Of a DNA stretch of 30,615 nucleotides, positions 1 through 7,017 are shown one piece after another (positions within the stretch are counted from its first letter, which is position 1; every line of letters begins with the position of its first letter). The notes under the pieces were generated by a model that was given only the letters and a program-made list of their open reading frames with translations, made no database searches and was not told where the DNA came from. Origin of the DNA: an uncultured Lactobacillaceae bacterium (GTDB taxonomy: Bacteria; Bacillota; Bacilli; Lactobacillales; Lactobacillaceae); NCBI GenBank assembly GCA_934216625.1, contig CAKQCC010000009.1, positions 1-30,615 of the forward strand, in the 5' to 3' direction. A program made the position numbers and the translations under genes.

Positions 1-337
1 CGTTGGTGGCGCTTTCGATTGGTATTACGTCGGTATTTGGGGAGTCCTTTTGTTCGTTTTACCGCTACTGGTTTACGTGAGTCGATTTTTATATCAATAT
101 TTGCCCGCTGATTTTTTTGGCGCGCTTTTTCTTTATTTAATTGATTTAATTATAATGTTGGGAATTTGCTACTTTGCGAACCGGTTTGCCGAGAAAATTA
201 GTGGAGTAGCTGTTGAATCTGGTCAAACGTTTTTAGTTGATGGTTTAATCCCGACACTGCTAATTAATGTGATCATCTTCATTGCTTTATATTTCCCAAT
301 TCAGCGTTTGTACAATGATTGCCAGAATCGAAAATAA
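1..337 (+). CDS. mreD: Rod shape-determining protein MreD, C-terminal part (gene starts outside the window)
   Basis: The reading frame is open from base 2 to the stop at 335-337, giving about 111 residues of a very hydrophobic protein with at least three membrane segments and a short basic tail (ending near QNRK). An internal TTG at position 50 could be taken for a start, but the hydrophobic frame continues upstream of it, so this is a gene cut by the window edge. MreD proteins are about 170 residues, so roughly the last two thirds are present. The family is a membrane part of the elongasome that works with MreB, MreC and RodZ in side-wall peptidoglycan synthesis. The assignment rests on hydrophobicity, size and position directly before minC-minD, the usual order in Bacillus and lactobacilli; sequence identity within MreD is always low. 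A generic small membrane protein is the alternative. Confidence 0.8.
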   Translation, partial: VGGAFDWYYVGIWGVLLFVLPLLVYVSRFLYQYLPADFFGALFLYLIDLIIMLGICYFANRFAEKISGVAVESGQTFLVDGLIPTLLINVIIFIALYFPIQRLYNDCQNRK

Positions 338-356
338 TAAGAAGGGAATTTAAAAA

Positions 357-1028
357 ATGCGACCAGTTACTTTGAAGGGAACCCAAAGTGGTTATGAATT
401 AATCTTTGATCAATCAGCTGGAATCCGTGAAATTTACGCTAATTTAAAAACTCTGCTTAACCAATTGAGCCGAAGTAGCTCTTCAATTAAAACAACGATT
501 GGTTTTCGAATCCTGACTGGGAATCGCTTGTTATCAAATCAAGAAGTCGAAATGGTTAAACAAATTTTTAGTCATTATCCGCAATTTGCGATTAGTAAAA
601 TTACCGCAGACGTAGTTACGATCTCGGACGCTTATCAGGTCAAGGAACAGGATAACGTTCACGTCATTAGCAAGACGATTCGAAACGGACAAAGGGTCCG
701 AATGCACGGTGATGTCTTGTTTTTAGGCAACCTTCATAAGGGTGGTAAACTGTACACCAGCGGTAATATTTATTTGATGGGTACGATTGAAGGAATCGTT
801 CACGCTGGCTTTCCAAGTTCTGAAGATAAATTGATTATCGGTGATTTACATAATGCTCAGCAAGTTCGAATCGGTGAACAATTTGATGTGGTCGCCGATC
901 GACAAATTCCGGCTTCGGAACAGACAGTTGCGTACGTTAATGATTTGCACGTTTTAAGTTACGGAAAGATAGCTAAACTGAGGTACATTAATCCGAAGTT
1001 TTATAACCGAATTGGGGGAATTATGTAA
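357..1028 (+). CDS. minC: Septum site-determining protein MinC
   Basis: A 223-residue protein with the two-domain layout of MinC: a variable N-terminal domain (about 1-100) and a C-terminal beta-helix domain (about 105-190). The latter carries the usual short Gly-rich turns, such as HGDVLFLGNLHKGGKLY and GNIYLMGTIEGIVHAG, followed by QVRIGEQ near residue 172. MinC inhibits FtsZ polymerisation away from midcell and is brought to the membrane by MinD. The start at 357 follows an AAGGGAA ribosome site at 342-348. The stop codon overlaps the minD start by one base (TAATG at 1026-1030), so the two are probably translationally coupled. Length and domain order are normal for lactobacilli. Confidence 0.93.
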   Translation: MRPVTLKGTQSGYELIFDQSAGIREIYANLKTLLNQLSRSSSSIKTTIGFRILTGNRLLSNQEVEMVKQIFSHYPQFAISKITADVVTISDAYQVKEQDNVHVISKTIRNGQRVRMHGDVLFLGNLHKGGKLYTSGNIYLMGTIEGIVHAGFPSSEDKLIIGDLHNAQQVRIGEQFDVVADRQIPASEQTVAYVNDLHVLSYGKIAKLRYINPKFYNRIGGIM

Positions 1029-1840
1029 TGGGAAAAGCAATCGTTATTACTTCAGGTAAAGGCGGCGTTGGTAAGACCACTTCTACCGCAAACATCGGGA
1101 TTGCTTTAGCCCTGATGGGTAAGCGAGTTTGTTTAGTGGACATGGATATTGGGCTGAGAAATCTGGACGTAATTTTAGGCCTGGATAATCGGATCATGTA
1201 TAACATTGTTGACGTGGCAAAGGGCCGAGCTAATTTACGGCAAGCCCTGGTCAAAGACAAACGCTTTGATGACTTGCTTTATTTATTACCAGCGGCTCAA
1301 GATACTGACAAGCGGGCTTTGAATCCTAGTGAAGTTAAGAAAATCATTAGTGAATTAAAGGCTAACTTTGATTACGTCTTTATTGATTGCCCAGCTGGGA
1401 TTGAACAAGGATTTATCAATTCGATCGCTGGCGCTGATGCGGCAATTGTAGTGACCACTCCCGAAATTTCGGCGGTTCGGGATGCCGACCGGGTCATCGG
1501 GCTCTTGGAAGCACACCCATTGAAAATTGCTCCTAAGTTACTGATTAACCGAATTCGACGAAACATGATGGCGAACGGTGACGTGATGGATATTGATGAG
1601 ATTACGGAACACTTGGGAATTGATCTGCTTGGCATTATTTTTGATGATGATGCGGTAATCAGCACTTCCAATCACGGTGAACCGATTGTGTTGAACGCTG
1701 ATAATCCAGCTTCCCAAGGCTATCGAAACGTTGCCCGACGGTTAGAAGGACAAACCGTTCCGCTGATGCGACTTAATAATTATCCACTTAAACGATCGCT
1801 TTGGCAAAAGATTGTTGATTTCTTTAAGCGTAAGAAATAA
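1028..1840 (+). CDS. minD: Septum site-determining ATPase MinD
   Basis: A 270-residue ParA/MinD-family ATPase. The deviant Walker A motif GKGGVGKTT lies at residues 10-18, with both the signature lysine (K11) and the P-loop lysine (K16). It is followed by VDMDIGLRNLD at about 37-47 and the FIDCPAGIE switch region near 118-126. The last dozen residues (LWQKIVDFFKRKK) form an amphipathic basic helix, the usual MinD membrane-targeting sequence. ATP-bound MinD dimers sit on the membrane and recruit MinC. A purine-rich GGGGGAATT ribosome site lies inside the end of minC. No minE is seen, as expected for a Gram-positive. The next gene is rodZ only about 50 bases away. Confidence 0.96.
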   Translation: MGKAIVITSGKGGVGKTTSTANIGIALALMGKRVCLVDMDIGLRNLDVILGLDNRIMYNIVDVAKGRANLRQALVKDKRFDDLLYLLPAAQDTDKRALNPSEVKKIISELKANFDYVFIDCPAGIEQGFINSIAGADAAIVVTTPEISAVRDADRVIGLLEAHPLKIAPKLLINRIRRNMMANGDVMDIDEITEHLGIDLLGIIFDDDAVISTSNHGEPIVLNADNPASQGYRNVARRLEGQTVPLMRLNNYPLKRSLWQKIVDFFKRKK

Positions 1841-1889
1841 TTAGATTGAATTTAGTGATTTGTGATTAAAATCGACTGAGGTAATTGAC

Positions 1890-2795
1890 ATGAACAAAAA
1901 CAAGCGTAAAAATCAACAACGAGTTTTGCGGATCAAGACCGCCAAGCAAATTAGCCAAAAGCTTCACCAAGCCAGGATTAAACGTGGCGATTCAATCGCT
2001 GATCTGCACCGGATCACTAAAATCCGGGAACGCTATTTGGAAGATCTAGATTCGGGCCGTTTTCATGATTTACCAGATGGCTTTTACGTTCGGGCTTTCA
2101 TCAAAAAGTATGCTGATAGCGTTGGCCTTGATGGTTCAGAACTGTTGAAGAATTTTCGGGGCGGCGTCCCTGATCCACATGATCCACGTTACGTTAAACA
2201 AATTAGTAATAATCAGCTTTTACGAAAGGTCAACCAGAATCGGGTCGCCAACCGGAAGTTAAACTTCAGGCGATCCGTTCCGATTACCGCCACAATTGTC
2301 GTAATTGTGGTGATTTTGATCGGCATTTGGTTATTTGCTGGCTACCACAGTACGTCTCAGCCTAAGACTAGTCATAATTCAGTGTCAATGTCAGGCTCGT
2401 CATCACTTAAAACTAAGAAAGTTAGTCATCACCATAGTCAAAAGCAGGTTCGAAAACGTTCGGCAGTTAAGAAGCACCGTTCTCGTTCTAAATTGAAAAT
2501 TACTAAGAAAACAATTGCTGGCAAATCGGCTTATTTGATTTCAACCAAAGCTAAACCGAAACTTCAGTTAGTTAGTTCATCGAAAGCGTGGACTTCGGTT
2601 AAGTCCGCTGGTCGTTCGTTATTCGAATCGTCGTTGGGTGATCGAAAAATTCACGTGGTTAACCTGCCGAACAAAGCAAAACAGGTTGTAATTAGTTTAG
2701 GGAATGCACCCAAGACTAAAATTAAGGTTAACGGCCATTTATTAAAATTTAATTCCAAACAGCAAGTTCAGTCGTTTATTTTGAAATTTAAATAA
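1890..2795 (+). CDS. rodZ: RodZ-like cytoskeletal membrane protein (YmfM family)
   Basis: A 301-residue single-pass membrane protein. Residues about 16-90 form a Cro/C1-type helix-turn-helix domain of the RodZ kind (GDSIADLHRITKIRERYLED, then LPDGFYVRAFIKKYAD). One membrane segment spans about 130-151. A Ser/Lys/His-rich extracellular linker follows (about 152-205), then a DUF4115-like beta domain to the end, containing KAWTSVKSAGRSLFES and ISLGNAPKTKIKVNG. RodZ links MreB to the cell-wall elongation machinery. It sits just before pgsA, as in Bacillus ymfM-pgsA. A GAGGT ribosome site precedes the ATG. The linker is unusually basic. The M16 peptidase and short-chain dehydrogenase genes often found upstream in other Firmicutes are absent; minD lies there instead. 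Confidence 0.88.
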   Translation: MNKNKRKNQQRVLRIKTAKQISQKLHQARIKRGDSIADLHRITKIRERYLEDLDSGRFHDLPDGFYVRAFIKKYADSVGLDGSELLKNFRGGVPDPHDPRYVKQISNNQLLRKVNQNRVANRKLNFRRSVPITATIVVIVVILIGIWLFAGYHSTSQPKTSHNSVSMSGSSSLKTKKVSHHHSQKQVRKRSAVKKHRSRSKLKITKKTIAGKSAYLISTKAKPKLQLVSSSKAWTSVKSAGRSLFESSLGDRKIHVVNLPNKAKQVVISLGNAPKTKIKVNGHLLKFNSKQQVQSFILKFK

Positions 2796-2816
2796 CTTTA
2801 AGGAGAGTCAATTGAA

Positions 2817-3398
2817 TTGAATTTACCCAATCGATTAACGTTATTAAGGATCATCTTGATTCCCGTTTTCTTGCTAGTCTTAGTATTACCGATGAACTGG
2901 GGAAGCGTAGTCTGGGCAGGAACGACGATCCCGCTAACCCGAGTTATTGCCACGGTAATTTTCGCAGTCGCGTCTTTGACCGATTTCTTGGACGGTCACA
3001 TTGCTAGGAGCCGACATTTGGTCACCAATTTTGGCAAGTTTGCTGATCCATTAGCTGATAAAATGCTGGTGATGACGGCTTTTATTTTGCTGGTGGCGAT
3101 CGGAACGGTTCCTGCGTGGGTTGCCGCAATTATTGTTTGCCGTGAATTGGCGGTGACCGGATTGCGGCTGATTTGTTCTGAAACTAGTGGTCGGGTGATC
3201 GCTGCTGCTTGGCCCGGAAAGATCAAAACCGCGACGCAGATGTTCGCGATCATTTTGTTACTTTTGAATAACGTGATTTTTAGTGCCATCAGGATCCCGA
3301 TGGGGTTAATTCTGTTGTACGTTTGCCTATTTTTTGCCGTTTATTCCGGAATCGATTATTTTGTTAAAAATTGGGATGTTTTTGCTCATTCGATCTGA
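2817..3398 (+). CDS. pgsA: CDP-diacylglycerol--glycerol-3-phosphate 3-phosphatidyltransferase
   Basis: A 193-residue integral membrane protein that makes phosphatidylglycerol phosphate from CDP-diacylglycerol and glycerol-3-phosphate. The complete CDP-alcohol phosphotransferase signature is present: D56, D59-G60, A63-R64, G73, D77 and D81 (visible as TDFLDGHIAR, then GKFADPLADK). The N-terminus NLPNRLTLLRIILIP is typical. Hydrophobic segments cover about 10-25, 38-55, 85-105 and 140-180. The start is a TTG at 2817, placed 10 bases after a strong AAGGAGA ribosome site at 2800-2806. It lies between rodZ and cinA, a standard order in Firmicutes. Confidence 0.95.
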   Translation: MNLPNRLTLLRIILIPVFLLVLVLPMNWGSVVWAGTTIPLTRVIATVIFAVASLTDFLDGHIARSRHLVTNFGKFADPLADKMLVMTAFILLVAIGTVPAWVAAIIVCRELAVTGLRLICSETSGRVIAAAWPGKIKTATQMFAIILLLLNNVIFSAIRIPMGLILLYVCLFFAVYSGIDYFVKNWDVFAHSI

Positions 3399-3433
3399 AT
3401 TTTACGTAATTTAATAATGAAAGAACGTTTAAA

Positions 3434-4168
3434 ATGAAATCCCAATCGGTAGTGTTACGGTTCTTTGGTTTAAGCCGGACGGATTGGTTCAATCAATTAG
3501 TGCCGATTTTAAATCGTGATTGTGATGATTATTCCGCTCAACTTGATCAAGCTGAATTAGTTTTAAAATTAAATCGGCCGGCTAATGATTTGGTTCATCG
3601 GTTGACGGTTAAATTTAAGGATCAATTAGTTGGATTCGGTTCGTCAAACAATCTTGAACAGGTGGTCGGCAATCAACTGATTCGTCACCAGATTTCGGTT
3701 ACTAGTGCCGAAAGTTTAACGAGCGGGATGTTTCAAAGCCTTTTGGGAAACGTTGCCGGGATTTCTCAGATCTTTCCCGGTGGCTTTGTAACTTATTCTA
3801 ATCATTCTAAACATCAGTTGCTTTCGGTACCCAGTCAGGTGATTAGTCACTATGGTGTGGTTTCCAAAGACACCGCAATTTGGATGGCTAGCCAAGCTCG
3901 GAAAATTATGCAGACTGATTTAGCGGTATCATTTACCGGAGTTGCGGGACCAAGCCGACTGGAAAATCAACCAGCGGGAACCGTCTGGATTGGTTTGGCA
4001 AAGGCAAATCACGCACCGAAAGCTAAGCTACACCATTTAGTTGACTGGTCCCGTAAATTAGCGGGATTTGAATTTCATTCGGCTTCACGCAATTTGATTC
4101 GATTGTTGTCGGCTAAGATTGGTCTTAAAATGATTAGTGACGTAATAAATAATAAGGATTCCAATTAA
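3434..4168 (+). CDS. cinA: Truncated CinA: nicotinamide-nucleotide amidase domain without the N-terminal MoaB-like domain
   Basis: A 244-residue protein, against about 415 for full CinA. Residues about 90-235 match the C-terminal PncC-type amidase, which deamidates nicotinamide mononucleotide. Visible blocks are [59 protein letters not shown] and a C-terminal helix. Residues 1-80 ([17 protein letters not shown] and [17 protein letters not shown]) resemble the linking KH-like domain, so the missing part is the N-terminal molybdopterin-binding-like domain. Only 35 bases separate pgsA and this start, so it is not hidden upstream. The ribosome site is weak (GAAAG at 3419-3423). CinA is often co-transcribed with recA, which follows after 20 bases. 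Whether the protein is functional cannot be told from sequence. Confidence 0.85.
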   Translation: MKSQSVVLRFFGLSRTDWFNQLVPILNRDCDDYSAQLDQAELVLKLNRPANDLVHRLTVKFKDQLVGFGSSNNLEQVVGNQLIRHQISVTSAESLTSGMFQSLLGNVAGISQIFPGGFVTYSNHSKHQLLSVPSQVISHYGVVSKDTAIWMASQARKIMQTDLAVSFTGVAGPSRLENQPAGTVWIGLAKANHAPKAKLHHLVDWSRKLAGFEFHSASRNLIRLLSAKIGLKMISDVINNKDSN

Positions 4169-4188
4169 TTAAAAATGGAGATGAAGGA

Positions 4189-5259
4189 ATGGCAGATCAA
4201 CGAAAAGCTGCTTTAGATGGTGCTTTAAAACAAATTACTAAAGAGTTTGGTAAGGGTTCGATCATGCGAATGGGTGATCGAGCTGATAATTCGATTGAAA
4301 CGATTCCAACGGGCTCACTAGCGTTGGATAACGCGTTAGGAGTCGGTGGCTACCCACGGGGCCGGATTGTTGAGATCTACGGTCCCGAAAGTTCCGGGAA
4401 GACCACGTTGGCTCTTCATGCGGTTGCCGAAGTTCAAAAGCACGGTGGTACCGCCGCTTACATTGACGCCGAAAACGCTTTGGATCCTGAATATGCCCAA
4501 AATCTAGGGGTTAATATTGACCAATTGCTGCTTTCTCAGCCAGATACCGGTGAACAAGGATTACAAATCTGCGAAGATTTGGTTTCAAGTGGCGCCGTTG
4601 ATTTAGTGGTAGTTGATTCGGTTGCCGCGTTAGTTCCACGGGCCGAAATTGAAGGTGAGATGGGCGATTCTCACGTTGGCCTTCAAGCTCGGTTAATGTC
4701 ACAGGCGCTTCGCAAGCTATCCGGTGCGATTTACAAGACCCACACGATTTGCATTTTTATTAATCAAATTCGTGAAAAGGTTGGGGTGGTTTTCGGGAAT
4801 CCCGAAACGACTCCTGGCGGTCGAGCACTTAAATTTTATTCGACAATTCGGCTTGAAATTCGGCGCGGTCAGCAAATTAAAAAAGGAACCGACATTATTG
4901 GCAATCGCGCTAAAATTAAGATTGCGAAGAACAAGGTTGCGCCACCTTTTAAACGCTGTCAAGTGGACATCATGTACGGATCCGGAATTTCACAGACTGG
5001 TGAATTGATTGACATGGCGGTTGACAAAGATCTGATTGATAAAGGCGGCGCTTGGTTCACGATTGCTGGCCACCGGATTCAAGGTCGAGAAAACGCTAAA
5101 AAATTTCTGGCTGATCACCCAAAGTTGATGCAGAAATTGAATCAAAAGGTTAGATCGGCGTATCATATTCCACTCAATAAAGCGGATCAACCTAAGTCTG
5201 ATCATGATCAAAAGAGTCATCAGTCAAAGAATCAGAAAAATCAGCATCATTCAAAGTAA
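4189..5259 (+). CDS. recA: Recombinase RecA
   Basis: A 356-residue RecA, which binds single-stranded DNA, drives strand exchange and activates LexA-type repressors. Visible features: N-terminus [16 protein letters not shown]; Walker [10 protein letters not shown] at about 65-73; the L1 region [20 protein letters not shown]; and the L2 region [21 protein letters not shown]. It departs from the family in places: the usual RIGQGREN segment reads RIQGREN (one Gly missing), KVAEVDIMYG reads [10 protein letters not shown], and the C-terminal tail after about residue 325 is His/Lys/Gln-rich instead of mostly acidic. The start follows GGAGATGAAGGA. A terminator lies just downstream. The core is intact, so I expect an active protein. 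Confidence 0.97.
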   Translation: MADQRKAALDGALKQITKEFGKGSIMRMGDRADNSIETIPTGSLALDNALGVGGYPRGRIVEIYGPESSGKTTLALHAVAEVQKHGGTAAYIDAENALDPEYAQNLGVNIDQLLLSQPDTGEQGLQICEDLVSSGAVDLVVVDSVAALVPRAEIEGEMGDSHVGLQARLMSQALRKLSGAIYKTHTICIFINQIREKVGVVFGNPETTPGGRALKFYSTIRLEIRRGQQIKKGTDIIGNRAKIKIAKNKVAPPFKRCQVDIMYGSGISQTGELIDMAVDKDLIDKGGAWFTIAGHRIQGRENAKKFLADHPKLMQKLNQKVRSAYHIPLNKADQPKSDHDQKSHQSKNQKNQHHSK

Positions 5260-5262
5260 TTC

Positions 5263-5294
5263 AGGGAAGATGAGGATTCAGCTTCCTTTTTATT
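5263..5294 (+). terminator. Rho-independent terminator after recA
   Basis: The arms AGGGAAG (5263-5269) and CTTCCTT (5282-5288) pair, with an inner TGA/TCA extension after an A-G mismatch. A T-rich tract (TTTTTATTT) follows. It closes the cinA-recA unit. Confidence 0.7.
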
Positions 5295-5298
5295 TATG

Positions 5299-5328
5299 TT
5301 GACATGAATGGAATCAAAAAACTAAAAT
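5299..5328 (+). promoter_or_regulatory. Sigma-A promoter for rny
   Basis: A perfect -35 TTGACA (5299-5304) and a -10 TAAAAT (5323-5328) are 18 bases apart. They lie directly after the recA terminator and 58 bases before the rny start, so rny has its own promoter. Confidence 0.75.
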
Positions 5329-5337
5329 ATAAATAGA

Positions 5338-5356
5338 ACGTAATTTTTGATTACGT
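5338..5356 (+). promoter_or_regulatory. 5'-UTR hairpin upstream of rny
   Basis: A perfect 7-bp inverted repeat, ACGTAAT (5338-5344) and ATTACGT (5350-5356), flanks a five-base loop. It would form near the 5' end of the rny mRNA, since the transcription start is predicted around 5335. There is no U-tract, so it is not a terminator. A role in mRNA stability or autoregulation is inference only. Confidence 0.5.
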
Positions 5357-5386
5357 AATTCTAATAGATGTTGCGGAGGTGAGAGA

Positions 5387-6946
5387 ATGGTGATTATTAG
5401 CCTAATCCTCGCAATCATCGCGATTATTGTTGGATTCTTTATCGGAAAATGGGTTCATCAGCGAATGGTTCATCGGAAGTTGGTTGATGCTCATCGAGAC
5501 GCTAAAAGTATTTTGCGGAAGGCTAACCAAAAAGCAGCTGCTGCTAAAAAGGAAGCAATTTTAGACGCGAAAGAAAAGAACAATTCTTATCGTTCTAAAA
5601 TTGAAAGAAATCTGAAGAAACGTCGTTCACAGGTTCAAAAGCGAGAAAGTCATTTATTAAAGCGAGAAGAATCTTTAGACCACCAAGACGCGGTCTTTAA
5701 TCGGCGCGACAATTCTTTGAATCAAAAAGCACATCAGCTTGACGTTAGTCAGAAGCGAATTACTCAAAAACAGCACCATGCTGAAGATTTAATCAAAGCT
5801 CGTAAAAAGCAACTTGAAAAAATTGCGGCTTTATCACAAAGTGAAGCCCGTGATTTGATCATTGAACGAACTAAATCACAATTATCGAACGAACGGGCTA
5901 AGATGATTAAAGATAGTTATGATCAAGCTCAAAAGACCGCTAACGTTAAAGCTCGTGATTTAGTGGTTCAGGCAATCCAGCAGAGTGCTGCTGACATGGT
6001 TTCTGAGACTACTGTTTCCGTGGTTAACTTACCGAATGATGATATGAAGGGTCGAATTATTGGCCGTGAAGGTCGAAACATTCGGACTTTTGAAACGTTG
6101 ACCGGAATTGACGTTGTGATTGATGATACCCCTGAAGCAGTGGTCTTAAGTGGCTTTAATCCGGTTCGCCGGGCGATCGCTAAATTAGCGCTTGAAAAGC
6201 TAATTAAAGACGGCCGAATTCATCCGGCCCGAATTGAAGAGATGGTTGCTAAAAGCCGTCAAGAATTAGGTCGCAAGATTCAAGAAATCGGCGAAAACAT
6301 CATTTTTGATTTAGGCATTCATTCAATGAATCCTAAGTTAATTAAATTAATCGGTCGACTAAAGTTCATGATGTACGATGGTCAGAACGTTTTGAGCCGC
6401 TCGGTTGAAGTTGCTAAGTTAACCGGAGTTTTAGCTGCTGAATTAGGCGAGAACGTCAATTTAGCTAAACGTGCTGGTCTGTTACACGAGATCGGCCGGG
6501 CCGTCGATCACGAAGCGGATCGTTCTCACGTTCAAATTGGGGTTGATCTGGCAAAGAAGTATCATGAAAACCGGGTGATTATCGATTCAATTGGTGCTTA
6601 TCGTAATGGCCGTCAACCGCAGTTCGTAATTTCAGAACTGGTTGCGATCGCGACTCGAATCGTGATTTCCAGACCGGGAGCCAAGAGTCGATCACTTGAG
6701 AACTTCATTCATCGGTTAAGTGATTTGGAACACATTAGCAATAGTTTTGCTGAAGTGAAGAAGAGTTACGCTATCCAAGCCGGTCGTGAAGTTCGGGTAA
6801 TCGTTAAGCCAGATAAAGTGTCCGATACTCAGGCGATTGTGTTAGCTAGAAAAATCAAGCGAAAAATTGAACGTGATTTGGAGTACCCAGGTCACATTAA
6901 AGTTACAATTATTCGCGAGGTTAGGTCAGTTGAATACGCTAAGTAA
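5387..6946 (+). CDS. rny: RNase Y homologue with substituted HD-domain catalytic residues
   Basis: A 519-residue protein with RNase Y architecture: an N-terminal membrane anchor (2-20), a long charged coiled coil (about 30-200), a KH domain ([19 protein letters not shown] at 222-240), an HD domain (about 325-430) and the conserved C-terminal domain ending EVRSVEYAK. RNase Y normally starts bulk mRNA decay from the membrane. Here the expected metal-binding residues are changed: KHS reads SRS (R338), LLHDIGK reads LLHEIGR (H367-E368), SHHGDE reads AYRNGR (Y405-R406), and the Asp of AAADALS is T423. Nearly everything around these sites is conserved and the frame is intact, so the gene is maintained under constraint but its phosphodiesterase is probably lost. 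It has its own promoter (5299-5328), a GGAGGTGAG ribosome site and its own terminator. Confidence 0.95.
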   Translation: MVIISLILAIIAIIVGFFIGKWVHQRMVHRKLVDAHRDAKSILRKANQKAAAAKKEAILDAKEKNNSYRSKIERNLKKRRSQVQKRESHLLKREESLDHQDAVFNRRDNSLNQKAHQLDVSQKRITQKQHHAEDLIKARKKQLEKIAALSQSEARDLIIERTKSQLSNERAKMIKDSYDQAQKTANVKARDLVVQAIQQSAADMVSETTVSVVNLPNDDMKGRIIGREGRNIRTFETLTGIDVVIDDTPEAVVLSGFNPVRRAIAKLALEKLIKDGRIHPARIEEMVAKSRQELGRKIQEIGENIIFDLGIHSMNPKLIKLIGRLKFMMYDGQNVLSRSVEVAKLTGVLAAELGENVNLAKRAGLLHEIGRAVDHEADRSHVQIGVDLAKKYHENRVIIDSIGAYRNGRQPQFVISELVAIATRIVISRPGAKSRSLENFIHRLSDLEHISNSFAEVKKSYAIQAGREVRVIVKPDKVSDTQAIVLARKIKRKIERDLEYPGHIKVTIIREVRSVEYAK

Positions 6947-6954
6947 TCAATAAG

Positions 6955-6983
6955 AAGTGGTTCGGAAACGGAACCACTTTTTG
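6955..6983 (+). terminator. Rho-independent terminator after rny
   Basis: A perfect 9-bp stem, AAGTGGTTC (6955-6963) with GAACCACTT (6971-6979), a 7-base loop and a run of five T. It separates rny from mutS. Confidence 0.9.
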
Positions 6984-7017
6984 TTATTCCAGGTTAAAAC
7001 TTTTAAGGAAAGTGAAT

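Noticed and set aside
50..337. A complete 95-residue protein starting at TTG 50
   Set aside because: The same hydrophobic frame continues to base 2, and MreD is longer, so this is a partial gene rather than a small complete one.
1021..1671. Minus-strand open frames opposite minD (1021-1260 and 1372-1671)
   Set aside because: They lie fully inside minD, have no ribosome sites or recognisable motifs, and reflect codon bias of the real gene.
3417..3436. Possible SOS (LexA) box near GAACGTTT before cinA-recA
   Set aside because: It does not match the CGAAC-N4-GTTCG pattern of Firmicutes; only one half-site-like segment is present.
4511..5220. Several open frames on both strands inside recA
   Set aside because: They are shadows of a clearly conserved gene; their translations show only out-of-frame RecA sequence.
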